From: Volvox africanus | Taxonomy: Eukaryota > Chlorophyta > Chlorophyceae > Chlamydomonadales > Volvocaceae | Length of the DNA: 64,000 nucleotides | Reading direction: 5' to 3' | NCBI GenBank assembly: GCA_030268105.1 | Contig: BSDZ01000078.1 | Coordinates: 4,205,001-4,269,000 of the forward strand | In this document: positions 26,301 through 36,100 of the stretch, one piece after another | Layout of the letters: each line of letters opens with the position of its first letter | How positions within the stretch are numbered: position 1 is the first letter of the stretch | Notes under the pieces: model-generated | The model's input: the letters and a program-made list of their open reading frames with translations, nothing else | Told to the model about the DNA's origin: nothing | Databases searched by the model: none | Program-made: the position numbers and the translations under genes

Positions 26301-26455
26301 GGCGAAATCGGTAATGTGCAACGCAGTCGTTCTCCAACAGGACGTGACGGAGCTGCGCGACTGTGGACTGGCCGCGGCTGAATAGCAAGACGCGTTCCAG
26401 AAGCCGATACTGCGCATTCGAAATTTCCCTGGCCATGAATTCCAATAGCCGACAT
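19978..26455 (-). CDS. Ldh2-type dehydrogenase / cystathionine beta-lyase fusion
   Basis: Twelve exons in consistent phase (reverse strand): 26455-26132, 26046-25790, 25230-25095, 24776-24594, 24148-23993, 23558-23453, 23317-23184, 22875-22747, 22495-22290, 21714-21417, 21196-20942, 20529-19978; 911 residues. Residues 1 to about 65 are Arg/Ser/Pro-rich and could be a transit peptide. About 75-415 match malate/L-lactate dehydrogenases of the Ldh2 family (FGTNPIGISIPAQ, KGSNLALMVELLAG, DEILLPGERGNR). After a linker of about 15 residues, 432-830 match plant-type CBL, the PLP enzyme that cleaves cystathionine to homocysteine: EYDYTRSGNPTR, FAFTSGMAAL, and SGTKFVGGH with the PLP lysine. An extra tail of roughly 80 residues (Ser/Asn/Gly, then a short helix) follows. 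Exon 23317-23184 carries both the Ldh2 end and the CBL start with no stop between. The alternative is two transcripts, with CBL starting at a Met in that exon and lacking a transit peptide. Confidence 0.75.
20769..20842. repeat. (GAGTAT)n hexamer array
   Basis: About 12 near-perfect tandem copies of a 6-bp unit, inside intron 20530-20941 of the fusion gene. The translated Ile-Leu run on the reverse strand is an artefact of the repeat. Confidence 0.95.
24404..24437. repeat. (CCCCT)n tract
   Basis: C-rich pentamer repeat in intron 24149-24593; similar C/G-strand-biased tracts occur at 22508-22540, 23412-23438 and 25262-25310 in other introns of the same gene. These could form G-quadruplexes on the G-rich strand. 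Confidence 0.8.
24778..24952. repeat. (GT)n and GAGAGC-rich low-complexity tract
   Basis: Mixed GT microsatellite and repeated GAGAGGGAGAGC blocks within intron 24777-25094 of the fusion gene. The minus-strand acceptor of exon 24776-24594 abuts the tract, which supplies its polypyrimidine/CA stretch. Confidence 0.9.
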
Positions 26456-27370
26456 CGCACTTTTGTCTACAAAACCGCAAAGTGTTTGGTCAACTGAATG
26501 TTAGCCACCGTCGATCGCCTGCCGACGTGTATCGTGGGACAACAACCAAAGAATGCAATCATATCCCACAGCGAAGACTTCACACCGCACTTTAGACTTT
26601 ACCACGTTCGTAACCAACTAACGAACACAAAACTGCTCGTCCACGGTGATGTACGAATACTGCATGCCTTACATACAACAATCAAAAAAGTTGAAAACTC
26701 ATCCAGTAAATAAAGTGAGCTAACTCAACATCTACAATTTCAATAACCTCTTGTGCGTTACGAGGAGGCCGTCCTGAAGTTCGAACGGAACACCATTGAC
26801 TCTCACAGACATGATTCTCTCTCTATTCCTCCCACACGCTAGACTAGACGCGACACCCACCGTAGTCCACGTGGAACTCCTTCCAGAAGAATATCCAAGC
26901 TGCTTCGGATTTCTCGTCTTACCGTATCCATCCATCTATCCTTCAATTCCCAACCAGAGCGCCCAAAATCTATCCTGCACCCTCCAATCTGCATGACCTG
27001 CCCCCAACGTTCTTCTCGGTCGGTCGCCATCCCCTCCTCTGCATGGGTGCAAGGGTTCTCCATCACGAGGCTACCCTCTCCTCGTTCGCTCATTCCGACC
27101 TACCCCTGACCCCTGACCCCCTCCACGCCGCCCTCCACAGCCTTTTCCTTTTCTATCTTTCTCACTTCGCCCCATTTTTGCCTGAGCTATAATATCCTCC
27201 TTTGCGAGTCGCTTCAGCCGGTATCGCACTTAGCTACGGTGTTGCAGCCGCGCCTACTGCTCTCCCACCCCTACAGCGTGCTTCCTCTCCACAGCTCAGT
27301 ATCACTCCAAAATTCCATTACCCAGTATGTCAACGACATACAACGATGCTGCCACCGCCGCATCATTCCT
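26456..27370. other. Intergenic: upstream of the fusion gene, downstream of the DUF4864-like gene
   Basis: The two genes run in tandem on the minus strand. The stretch should hold the 3' UTR of the upstream gene (reverse TGTAA at 26669-26673) and the promoter of the fusion gene. I see no additional coding exon that I can defend. Confidence 0.55.
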
Positions 27371-30300
27371 TCATTGCACGACTCGAATTCCCTCCACCAG
27401 CCAGCAGCCGCTAGCCTGCATGCAAAGCTGATAGATAACCAAACTGCCGCCGAGGCCGCCGCCGGCGCTCCAGGCGGCCGCAGACGCTGCGGCCGCGCCC
27501 GCCCTGGTCCCGCCGCCGCCACCTGTCGACGGCAGCAGACGCACCTCTTGAACCATTCGCCGACCCGATAGCAGCGCCGAGGGTCCCAATTCCGCACCAT
27601 CGGATGTCAGCAGTACATGGTACGACGGCTGCCGCAGCATGGACCTGAAGGCGCTGAGGTGGAGATCCCAACCGCCCTGCAGGGGGTTGTGATTTTGGTT
27701 ATGTTGGTTAGTCGCTGGGGCAATCATCAGCAATTAGCTTTGTCGTATACGAGCGACCTCCACAGTACATCACTGTGCCCCGCATCGCCTCTCCCCCACC
27801 GGGAGGAGGAACCCACCGAGGTGCTCCGGCACCAGAGGTTAAAGGACGCCGCCCCCGCCACGTCACCCCGCCGCAGCGCCGCCAGCTGGGCCTTCACCAG
27901 CTGCTCGGGGGAGCAACGGGGGTGCGGTCCCCGCCCCAGTGGGCTCGGGTACGGCATTTCCTCCTCATCGCGAGAGTCATCGCGGAGGATAGATTCCACC
28001 ACCCACGTCGTCACGACGTGTTGCTGTTGTTGCGGTTGGAGGTGCCGTCCATCCGCTGCCAGTCCATCGCTTCCGCCGCCACTGTCGTACACACCGAAAC
28101 CCGACGTCGTGGCAGCAGCCGGCGACCTCAACGAGACCGGCTCAGAAGGCACTGGTCCGCTGGATTGGCGAATGCCGTCGTTTGCACTTCTTCCCTTTCT
28201 TCCACAAACATCGCCGTCGACGCCATCGGTATTGCTATTGCTATTGCTATTGCTAGTGCTAGTGCAGCTGTTGGTTGCGGTGTAAATAGTGCTGCAGCAG
28301 GAGCTGCTTGCGGCGTCTGGATGATTCCACCCGCGCTCCGAAACCGCGGTAGGGTCCGCTGTTGTCGGACTCAGGCAGTGCGACGGAGAAGCAGAAGTGG
28401 CTGGCGGCTGGCTGGCGTCCCCAGGGCATTGCAAGATGGAGGCCTGCATAGCTTGTGTTAGCCCCCGCTGCTGCTGCTGCTGCTGCTGGTGGTGGTGGCG
28501 CCCTCCAGCCTGATCTCCACATTCACCCTCACTCCTGGAATGTGCAGTTAGCGCACGCGAGGACCCCAACGGCGCCGCAGCGTCTGCTGCTGCTGCCGTC
28601 GCTGCTGCCGCCTCTTCTGCGGCCTCACGCCGTAGCCGCCACACGAACACCGCCTCCTCCCCAGTGCAAGCTTAACGTCATTGGTGCCATTGTTGTAGGA
28701 GAGGGCAGCAGGCGGTGCCGGGGGCTGGCCGGGATAAGAAGGAGATTCTGGAAGCTCTAAGAATTGTCGGAACTTCGAACGCGGTGGTGCTTCCGCGGTC
28801 AGGAGAACGGAGGGAAATACACAAAACATTGATAGTGACGGGCGCTAAAGTGCAAAGATTGAAGGCCGTATATTTGGTCTCGACTCTTAAAGAATTATTT
28901 GTGCATAAAATTAGCAGAATTACAAATAATTATAATAATAATAAGTCAAAGGCAAACAAAATGGAACCCGAAAGGCAACGCGAAGGGAAGCCAGGTCAAC
29001 AGCGGAAATGCGCTCGAGGACACACGTTTCATTTTTCCCTCGGTCCTATTCGGCTCCGCTCCACCCACCGGTGAGCGCCACCCTCATCTGGCACGTGCTC
29101 CCCAGATGCACGCTGGACAGCACCCGGCCGCGGCGAAGCAGGTGACCGGGAAGCACGCGGCGAGCAGCTGCACAAAAGAAAGGGAAAGGTGGTCCTGATG
29201 GTTGTACAGCGATCATTGTAGTGTTGCTGGTGTTGGTAGTGTTAATAGAGGTGGTGTTAAGAGATGGTAATGGTGGCAGGTCGGTGGGCACAACTCCACA
29301 ACGCGGCAAGGCCAGGCCAGGCCAGGCAAGGGATGTATTGACATGACCTATTGACAGGACAACTAACAAAACGCGAATACAAGCCTTATACAGCCTCCGC
29401 ACTCAGGGGACTTTGAGGAGATTGCGAGATTGGGGCAATGAAGGATCACTAAGACCCCCCCCCCTTTTAGATGAGCCGCCTCAGGGGGATGCCGCAGTCC
29501 CGCATGCTTAGACGTGTATTACTCCCCAGGGCGTAAACCACCCAGGGCGTTTCAGAAAGGTGGACCAGGTGGATGCGCCAACCAGCTACTTCACGCCTGC
29601 AGATATACCTGTGTCCATGAAGTGGTGGCAGCAGGCCAGGGGCCCCGCCTCCTCCACCACCTGGCCGCCCACCTCTACGCGCACACAACGGATGCTAGGG
29701 TCAAAGGTCGCGGCAGGGAAGAACGGCACCAGACTGCATGCAAACATACAACAACGGCAAGACGGGCGTCGGAGGGACGGGGGGTATTAATGAGTAATAA
29801 AAGAATTGAACCCAGTAACGAACCGGGGTGGGGGCTGGGGTGGGGAGAGAGTTTGAAAGGATTTGCGATGCAGACTGTGCGCGTCTCCGAATGTAGTAGA
29901 ACCCAGATCCTGTATATCTTTGGGGGGACAACGATATGGGTCAGACCTCATGCAGGACATCTTAGGTAGCGTGTGCAGCTGCGGGAAGTCGACATGGCAT
30001 CGTTAAGGACCTCATCGCATCTTAGAGCATTTGGCGGTTATGAAAGTCAGGTGGGTAAACCTAGGTTAGGTGATATGAAACGTAAGGAGAAGGAAAGGTC
30101 TGACGCCAGTGGGAGAGGGAGGTGGGCACGTGTACAGCGCACGAGGGTGCGCTGTACACGTGTCGTCGGTTAACATAGACGAGGCCGCAGCGTAGCACCT
30201 TTCGAGGTCAGGCCGTCGAAGTAGAGTAAGGCATTCGTAGACCACGTCAGCTGGAGCTGTGATTGGCCCCTTGGTAGGCTGCGTTTGGAAGCAAGTGAAA

Positions 30301-30475
30301 GTTAAAGGTTGGTGACCAACGGGGCAACCAACTCGGCCGATATCACATAGAATAATAGTTAATTCATGTCGCCTACCAGACGCAGCGCTTTGTGAAGACA
30401 TTGAGTTTGCAGCGCTCGTCTTGTAGGCCGACACTGGCGGCCGAAAGCTGACTGGTGTTGCTTAAAAGAGTTCAT
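27371..30475 (-). CDS. Protein with two DUF4864/NTF2-like domains, first split by low-complexity insert
   Basis: Exons (reverse): 30475-30377, 30278-30199, 29733-29609, 29167-29069, 28670-27817, 27676-27371; phases all agree, 520 residues. The first exon starts at an ATG and encodes a basic N-terminus that could target an organelle. Two homologous blocks follow. Block 1 has PADVVYECLTLLRRPDLE, later VFVWRLRRE, then TTWVVESILRD. Block 2 has SPEQLVKAQLAALRRGD, then MLRQPSYHVLL, then LVIYQLCMQASGCWLVEGI. The pattern (helix, aromatic strand W/Y-x-L, then CW/TWxxxxI) resembles DUF4864, an NTF2-like fold, by memory of plant and bacterial members. Between the last two strands of block 1 lie about 190 residues of Ala/Gln/Ser/Asn low complexity. 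Function unknown; the domain name is the least certain part, the exon model is firmer. Confidence 0.65.
28226..28263 (-). repeat. Coding Ser-Asn hexamer repeat
   Basis: ATTGCT repeats on the plus strand encode an alternating Ser-Asn run in the low-complexity insert of the DUF4864-like protein. A CAG-type glutamine run lies nearby at about 28470-28492. Confidence 0.85.
30127..30162. repeat. Intronic hairpin, 16-bp perfect arms, 4-nt loop
   Basis: Arms 30127-30142 and 30147-30162 are exact reverse complements around a GAGG loop. It lies in intron 29734-30198 of the DUF4864-like gene. Confidence 0.95.
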
Positions 30476-30700
30476 AAGGTACATGGCAATCAGTTGAGTA
30501 TCTTATAAAAATACCAGCAATCCAAAGACGTCGTGTTTATTTGAGGAACGTATGATTGCGATCCCGACCGACCCGGTGGTTCCTACGCGACGCATCGATT
30601 GGACAGTTTACCAACCGAAATTAAGGACGAACAATTCCATTTGATCTATGTAAGTTGAAGCTTAAAATATCATTGTTTTTGTTTTCCTACAATTGCTGCT
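30476..30700. promoter_or_regulatory. Divergent (bidirectional) promoter region, 225 bp
   Basis: The ATG of the minus-strand DUF4864-like gene (30475) and the ATG of RidA (30701) are only 225 bp apart, so this AT-richer stretch must hold both 5' UTRs and both promoters. No motif was identified. Confidence 0.5.
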
Positions 30701-31646
30701 ATGGCCGTTACCTTGCGCCACACCGCTTGCTCCGCGTTCCTCAAGGCCAGCGTGCGTATATCACGGCCAATCGTTCTCCTTCCTTCTTTGAAGCGAAGCA
30801 CTACGAACTTCTGCGTCCGGGCCATGTCGGCGAAGCAGGTCATCTCCACGGAACAGGCACCAGCTGCGCTGGGGCCCTACTCGCAAGCAATCAAGGCAGG
30901 GAACACCGTTTATGTCTCCGGACAGATCGGAATTGTACCAGGAACGAAGAACTTCGCATCGCCGGACGTGGAGGGCCAAACGGAACAGGTGATCAAGAAT
31001 CTGGGCGCCATTCTCAAAGCCGCTGGAGCCGATTATAAGGATGTGGTCAAGACGACCATCCTCCTGGTGCGTCGATGGATCTCACGGAATTGCTGGCTGG
31101 ATATCGGGGGGACTGCGGGCCATCTTCACCAGGCCATCTTCACCAGGCCTTCTTCACCAGGCCATATGTCAGAGTACTCCAGCACCGTCCTCATCCCGTT
31201 TCCCAGCCCATCATACCTCGCCTTCGGCTGAGCCACCTTTTTATCTAACCAGGCTTAGGGGTCATCTTGACCCACATCCCACGCTGAGTTGTAAGACCCT
31301 GGGTGTGTTTCGGAGGGCCGTTTCAGACTGGACGCTGTGTTTCCCTGGCTGAGGTTCAAAGACCTAGCGGGCATTGAACCGGTTTGTCCAGAGGAGGAGT
31401 CTCAATTTGGCCACGACCTCCCCCGCCTCCCCTCGCTCCCTTCTCCCCGATTTTGCATCGGAGGCCCCTTACCGTCCGAATCCTATCACTGTCCCTTTCC
31501 AGGCCGACATTGGCGACTTTGCAAAGGTCAATGCCATATACGCAACCTACTTCACGGAGCAGCCACCAGCCCGAGCTACCTTCGCAGTCAAGGACTTGCC
31601 GCTGGGAGCACGTGTCGAAATCGATGCTGTGGCCGTGCTACCGTGA
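30701..31646 (+). CDS. RIDA: RidA (reactive intermediate/imine deaminase), organelle-targeted
   Basis: Two exons, 30701-31066 and 31503-31646, phase 0 junction, 169 residues. RidA (YjgF/YER057c/UK114) enzymes hydrolyse reactive enamine/imine intermediates made by PLP enzymes such as threonine dehydratase, protecting PLP-dependent and branched-chain amino acid metabolism. The family core is complete: [33 protein letters not shown], then in exon 2 [16 protein letters not shown] and [19 protein letters not shown], including the conserved substrate-carboxylate Arg and the C-terminal Glu. The first 42 residues, before MSAKQVIS, are rich in Arg, Ser and Ala and extend the usual 125-130-residue enzyme, so plastid or mitochondrial import is likely. 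The intron contains a short tandem repeat. Confidence 0.95.
31119..31164. repeat. Short tandem repeat in RidA intron (14-15-bp unit, three copies)
   Basis: Three copies of a CCATCTTCACCAGG-like unit with small changes. It lies in the single intron of RidA. Confidence 0.8.
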
Positions 31647-33151
31647 CGATCGGCAGCACTCTGCGAGACGTCATCCTTGCTCGCAGATGGCGAAAGCAGT
31701 GGTGATTCTTAGCGCTTGATGAGTGCGTGAATCTTCTTAAGGTGCGCACACAGCATTGAGACGACGTGCTGAGACAGTTAGGCAGAAAGGTGAGCGTATC
31801 GAGCTCCAGTGGCGGGGTTCTAAGGCGCAGCTGGCAAGGCTCCAGTCGGTATGTTCGTGGCCTGGCTGGGGTTTTCGCGAGCTTGACGTCGCGCTGTGGA
31901 TGTGGTTAAGAAGTGATGGTGCGTGCGTGCGCTGGACTGCGATTGGTCTCCCGTGTTACGTCAAAAGCATACATGTGTCAACGGTGCGGCAATGCAAGGT
32001 GGTGGGTGGGCTATTGTCCTATTGCGCCCTTACATATGGTCTCTGAATGTTGAGGGAAATTGAATACACGAATGTATAATTTAGCTACGAAGGGCAAAAT
32101 CCTACTTTGCGACTACACTCGCAGTAATTCGAGTGCACATGCTGAGGATTCGGTCACCTGCGTGATCCCCGCTGCGCGTATGCATATGGGGCCCTAAGCA
32201 TATGGGATGGTGCGGGAGGTAGAAAAACGACCCTCTCCGTCGGGTGCTGGTGCTTTATGGTGCTGGTGCCAAACAGTCCTTGGAATTTGCAGCTGGTATC
32301 TGCAGATTGAGCAACTCACGTACTGGATGTACCCTGGCATGATAGAAACAGGGCCACCACTCTCATGGGCAGCAGGTGCTGCTCTTGGAAATGGGGACAG
32401 GCAGCGTTGTTTCCAAGGACTGGTCAATTGGGGGCCCTGCCCTGGTTGTCGGGATATTGCAGCCTAGGCACGCAGCTCCAGCAGTGACTTCTCCGAGACG
32501 AGGAAATGTAAGCAATAGCATACGGTCGGCTTCCGTAATGCTGTTAATTTGTAGGTGGATAATGGAATGGGAGGTGGGCCTTCAAGGCTTTTGGGACCAG
32601 TCCAGTTCGCTGGGGAAAGCAGCCTTAACCCAAATTTCCCCGTCTCATGCACTTGTGAATTGTCCGCACCGGTTCCCTCGACCCTATTCTCCAACCCTAT
32701 TATAATGAGGCTGCTGCTGAGTTCCCAGCCGGTGTTTAAATATTGTAACATCCTAATCAGTGCATGTGTTCAAGGCGAATCATAGAAGGATTTTCCAGTA
32801 TCTGAGTATTAGTATGAAACGGAGGTTGTATGGACTTGAGGACTACAGGTCAGGTACAAACCTACGTCATACTGCATAAGCTAGAACTGTAATAGTTGTA
32901 ACAAGTTTTATTTTTGGAACTTGCTTGCCGATCCAAACCTCGCTGAGTGTAGCCGTTACAACCTCTGCTGTACAACAGTGGCTTCCAGTTCAGTCGTTTG
33001 AGACTTGCTGTGTTGCTGAATCATACCGATGCTGCAGGAGCTCTATTATCTTATTTGAATTCCGTCGCGCTTTTGTCGTGTAGGGGATTCCAAGCTAAAG
33101 CGATTTACTGTGTCATTCGCAACTTAAAGTTATAAAGCTAGCGCTGTAAAT
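31647..33151. other. Intergenic region between RidA and the PDZ gene
   Basis: No gene found. The first sense-strand TGTAA after the RidA stop is at 32507-32511, so the 3' UTR may be long. The rest is AT-richer than exons and should include the PDZ gene promoter. Confidence 0.55.
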
Positions 33152-36100
33152 ATGCTACGGCGGCTTGAACCATGCGGCTTGAATCGGCATGTTGCGAACT
33201 ATTCGCTGCGACCAGTCATGATAGGTCTGTCCAGCTTGGACGATTAAACGGCGCTGTTGGTTCACATTAATCTAACTGAAATCAGTAATGATATCATGTG
33301 GTATTTGACCGCATACACGTTGCCACTGCCACTTTTGCCCGGAGCATAAACCACACGTTCTCACCTCCCACGCAGGCAAGAGAAGAAGCCAATCACTCCT
33401 CCTGCGCGGCGGAGAACCATCAAAAGTTGTGCTATTTAGCGCCAGCGACCAGCAGGCAACTTCAGTGGGGACAGCCCTCACTTCCTCCAAACCGCCGGCT
33501 GAAACTGTAGGGAAATTCGAGTGAGTTGGCGAGTAACGAGTAGTCGTGGCACACAGCATTCGCCATCTGTTTATTTCCCATACCCTCACAAGCGACTCCC
33601 AAGCCCAACGTAGCAGGGTCCCCGTGTACTGGGTCCCGCTGTACATACTCTCCCTTGTGCAGCTTATGAAGTACCTGCACGGTAGGACAGCGCAGGCTCT
33701 GTCTTCCTGTTGAGCGGCCACATGACGTGAACACCTCAGCCTAGGCCGTGTTCGCATCTCACAAACACACACTATCCATCGTGCGTTCCGATGAAAGGGG
33801 TGCTGATCATTCACAGCAGCTATACGTTGCCCTGCCCCATCCCACCAGCATGCATACACATCACGGATTACGGAACGCACACACAGCCCCTATCACCGGA
33901 ACGCACTCGACTATACCCCTCCTCACGCACACCTCGCCCCTCAGGATTACGCTGCGTGGCGTAGAGGTTCTCCAGTCGGTGCGGCTGGGGCTGGTGCCCA
34001 TGGGCAAGGGACAGGCCGTCGTGGTGACGGAGGTGGCGGAGGGCAGTGCAGCAGAACAGGTGGGGATTTGTCAGGTCCAAGTTGTTGAACGCGGCGGTTG
34101 TGTATATTCGAGGAACAGGTTGGGGGTTTGCGTATGGGGACGGTGTGCGGCGTGCGACCGGTGTTGGGAGCGTGTTGATGTGGGGAGAACGTGTGTGCAC
34201 CGCAGTCCTTCCTAGTTGGTGAGATAATGCCTGGCGTTGGGGTCACTGCACTGGCGACGGGAATGCGCCGATACGGCAGGTTGTGGACGGTACAATAACA
34301 CACGGTTATTAAACAAGCGAGTGCAGTGGGATTGCAAATGTATGCGAGGGGGACGATACTGACTCTTATCCGCTGCCGCCGGGGCTCCTTCCAGGGGGAT
34401 CCGGGGCTCCTTTGCCCCCAAAAGTCCTCTGATTTGTGACCGGCTCAGATCTCCCCTGGGAGCTGTACCCCGCCCTTCACCACCCCTGCGGTTGCTGTCA
34501 CCACCGCTCCTTACCGTTCCTTATTTTGTCCACATCCATTCCGTTTCTAACCCTTCCCCAGCCTACATTATACATTATTCGCTTCAACCATGTTTTTTAC
34601 AGGTAGTATATACATGTGTTATATATATATATGTGTGTGTGTGTATATGTGTATATGTATATATGTTGTATGATGTTTATCATGATATACTATAAAACAA
34701 GGTTCATATTAGATGCACAAGTCTTGCAGACACTTTTATCCCTACCCTGTCTTCTCCGGCCGCGCGCGCACGTCTACGCCACCATCGCACTCCTCCCACG
34801 CGCTCTGCCTCCACAACTGCGCAGCTTGGCGTGCGACGTGGCCAAAAGCTCAACGCGCTGAGTGACCCCATGCGGTACGGCACCATGTGGAATCTGGAGG
34901 ACCGGCCCAGTCTGAAATTCGTGGTGGATACTTTCAAGATGCGCCGCTCTTCTCCCATCGACTTGGAGTTCGAGCCAATGATGAGCTCTGAAGGTGAGGA
35001 GGAGGTCGGTTGCGGGGAGGGGGTGTAACAAACAGCGAACTAGCGATCGAAACGGGGGGAAGGGAGGGGAGGGAGTAACACACTGGGGCCCAAACGATTA
35101 CTTTTGATAGGGCAATATTAATATTTACCTATGGTCCAAAAGGCCAGTCTCTCGCAATTAAGAATTGATTTTTTTATTAAGTTTCCTACTAGGATTTCTT
35201 TACTCTATTTTTGATATTTTAGCTCTATTGGCAATTTCTTTGACTATCTTTTGGACTTGTCTAGGGCGGAGTGAGCACAAGCCGTACAAACCATACGCAC
35301 CGGCCTATGCTTATTACCAAGATATTACTATGGCCTACGGCTCGTCTGGGCCTTACGAAATCTTGTTTTGAGTTTGCAACAAAGAACAACAAAATTCAAG
35401 ATAATGCCTATCCCAACAGAGTACGAAACGTGGGGTGGGATGGACTAATGAGGAAGTGACACGGCAAGGTGGTCGGGCGAAGGGGGGAACGATAATCCTT
35501 GGCTAATGTAGTTTGTTTTTCCAGCGGGCTGCAAACTCTCAAGGCGGGGCCCTATGTCGTACATATCTTACACGTAATGGCGAGCGTTATTTCCGGTAGT
35601 TGAGGCGCCTGTCGCTCTTTTAGATGCCTGCTGCGAGTTTGTTCAGCTGTGTTGGCAGCTGTCCTCCTCGTGACCGTGCAGATATGGATGCAATCTTCGG
35701 ATCCACAACCGCTGCCCGTACTTGTGACGGCAGCGGGGATGAGGCCGGAGAGGAGGGCTTGACAGTCGCCAGCGGCACTGCTGCAGCAAGCGGCGGCGAC
35801 AGCGGTAGCGGCAGTCGCGCATTGGACATGTCGCCGGATAACGCATTGGGCAGCTTGAGCAGCATTGACCAACTACTGGGCAGCGGCAGCGGCAGCGGCA
35901 GCGACGGCGAAAATGAAACGATAGGTGTGGTGCGTTCCCCGAGGGGGAAGAAAACACGTATATCAAGACACGTCTGCGTGGAGCTTAAGCTTCACGCAGA
36001 CGTGTGTTTTTCTTCTGCTGCTGTACGTCTCACCCTACCCACCTGTACAAAGGGGGGGGAGTTTAGGGCCGAATGGGTGCTTATGGTTCCCTGATTTGGG

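Larger units (their letters stand above)
23453..26455 (-). other. Ldh2-family domain of the fusion
   Basis: This part should be an NAD(P)-dependent 2-hydroxyacid oxidoreductase. The N-terminal helix that normally carries the catalytic His in an SHG motif reads LRDNNQGIIKI here, so Gln stands where His is expected in my alignment. The glycine-rich and dimer-core motifs further on are intact. It may be a subfamily with another catalytic residue, or catalytically altered. The C-terminal helix of the domain (LEVNMLSQLRALAAKY) is encoded by the next exon, 23317-23184, which then runs into CBL sequence. Confidence 0.7.
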
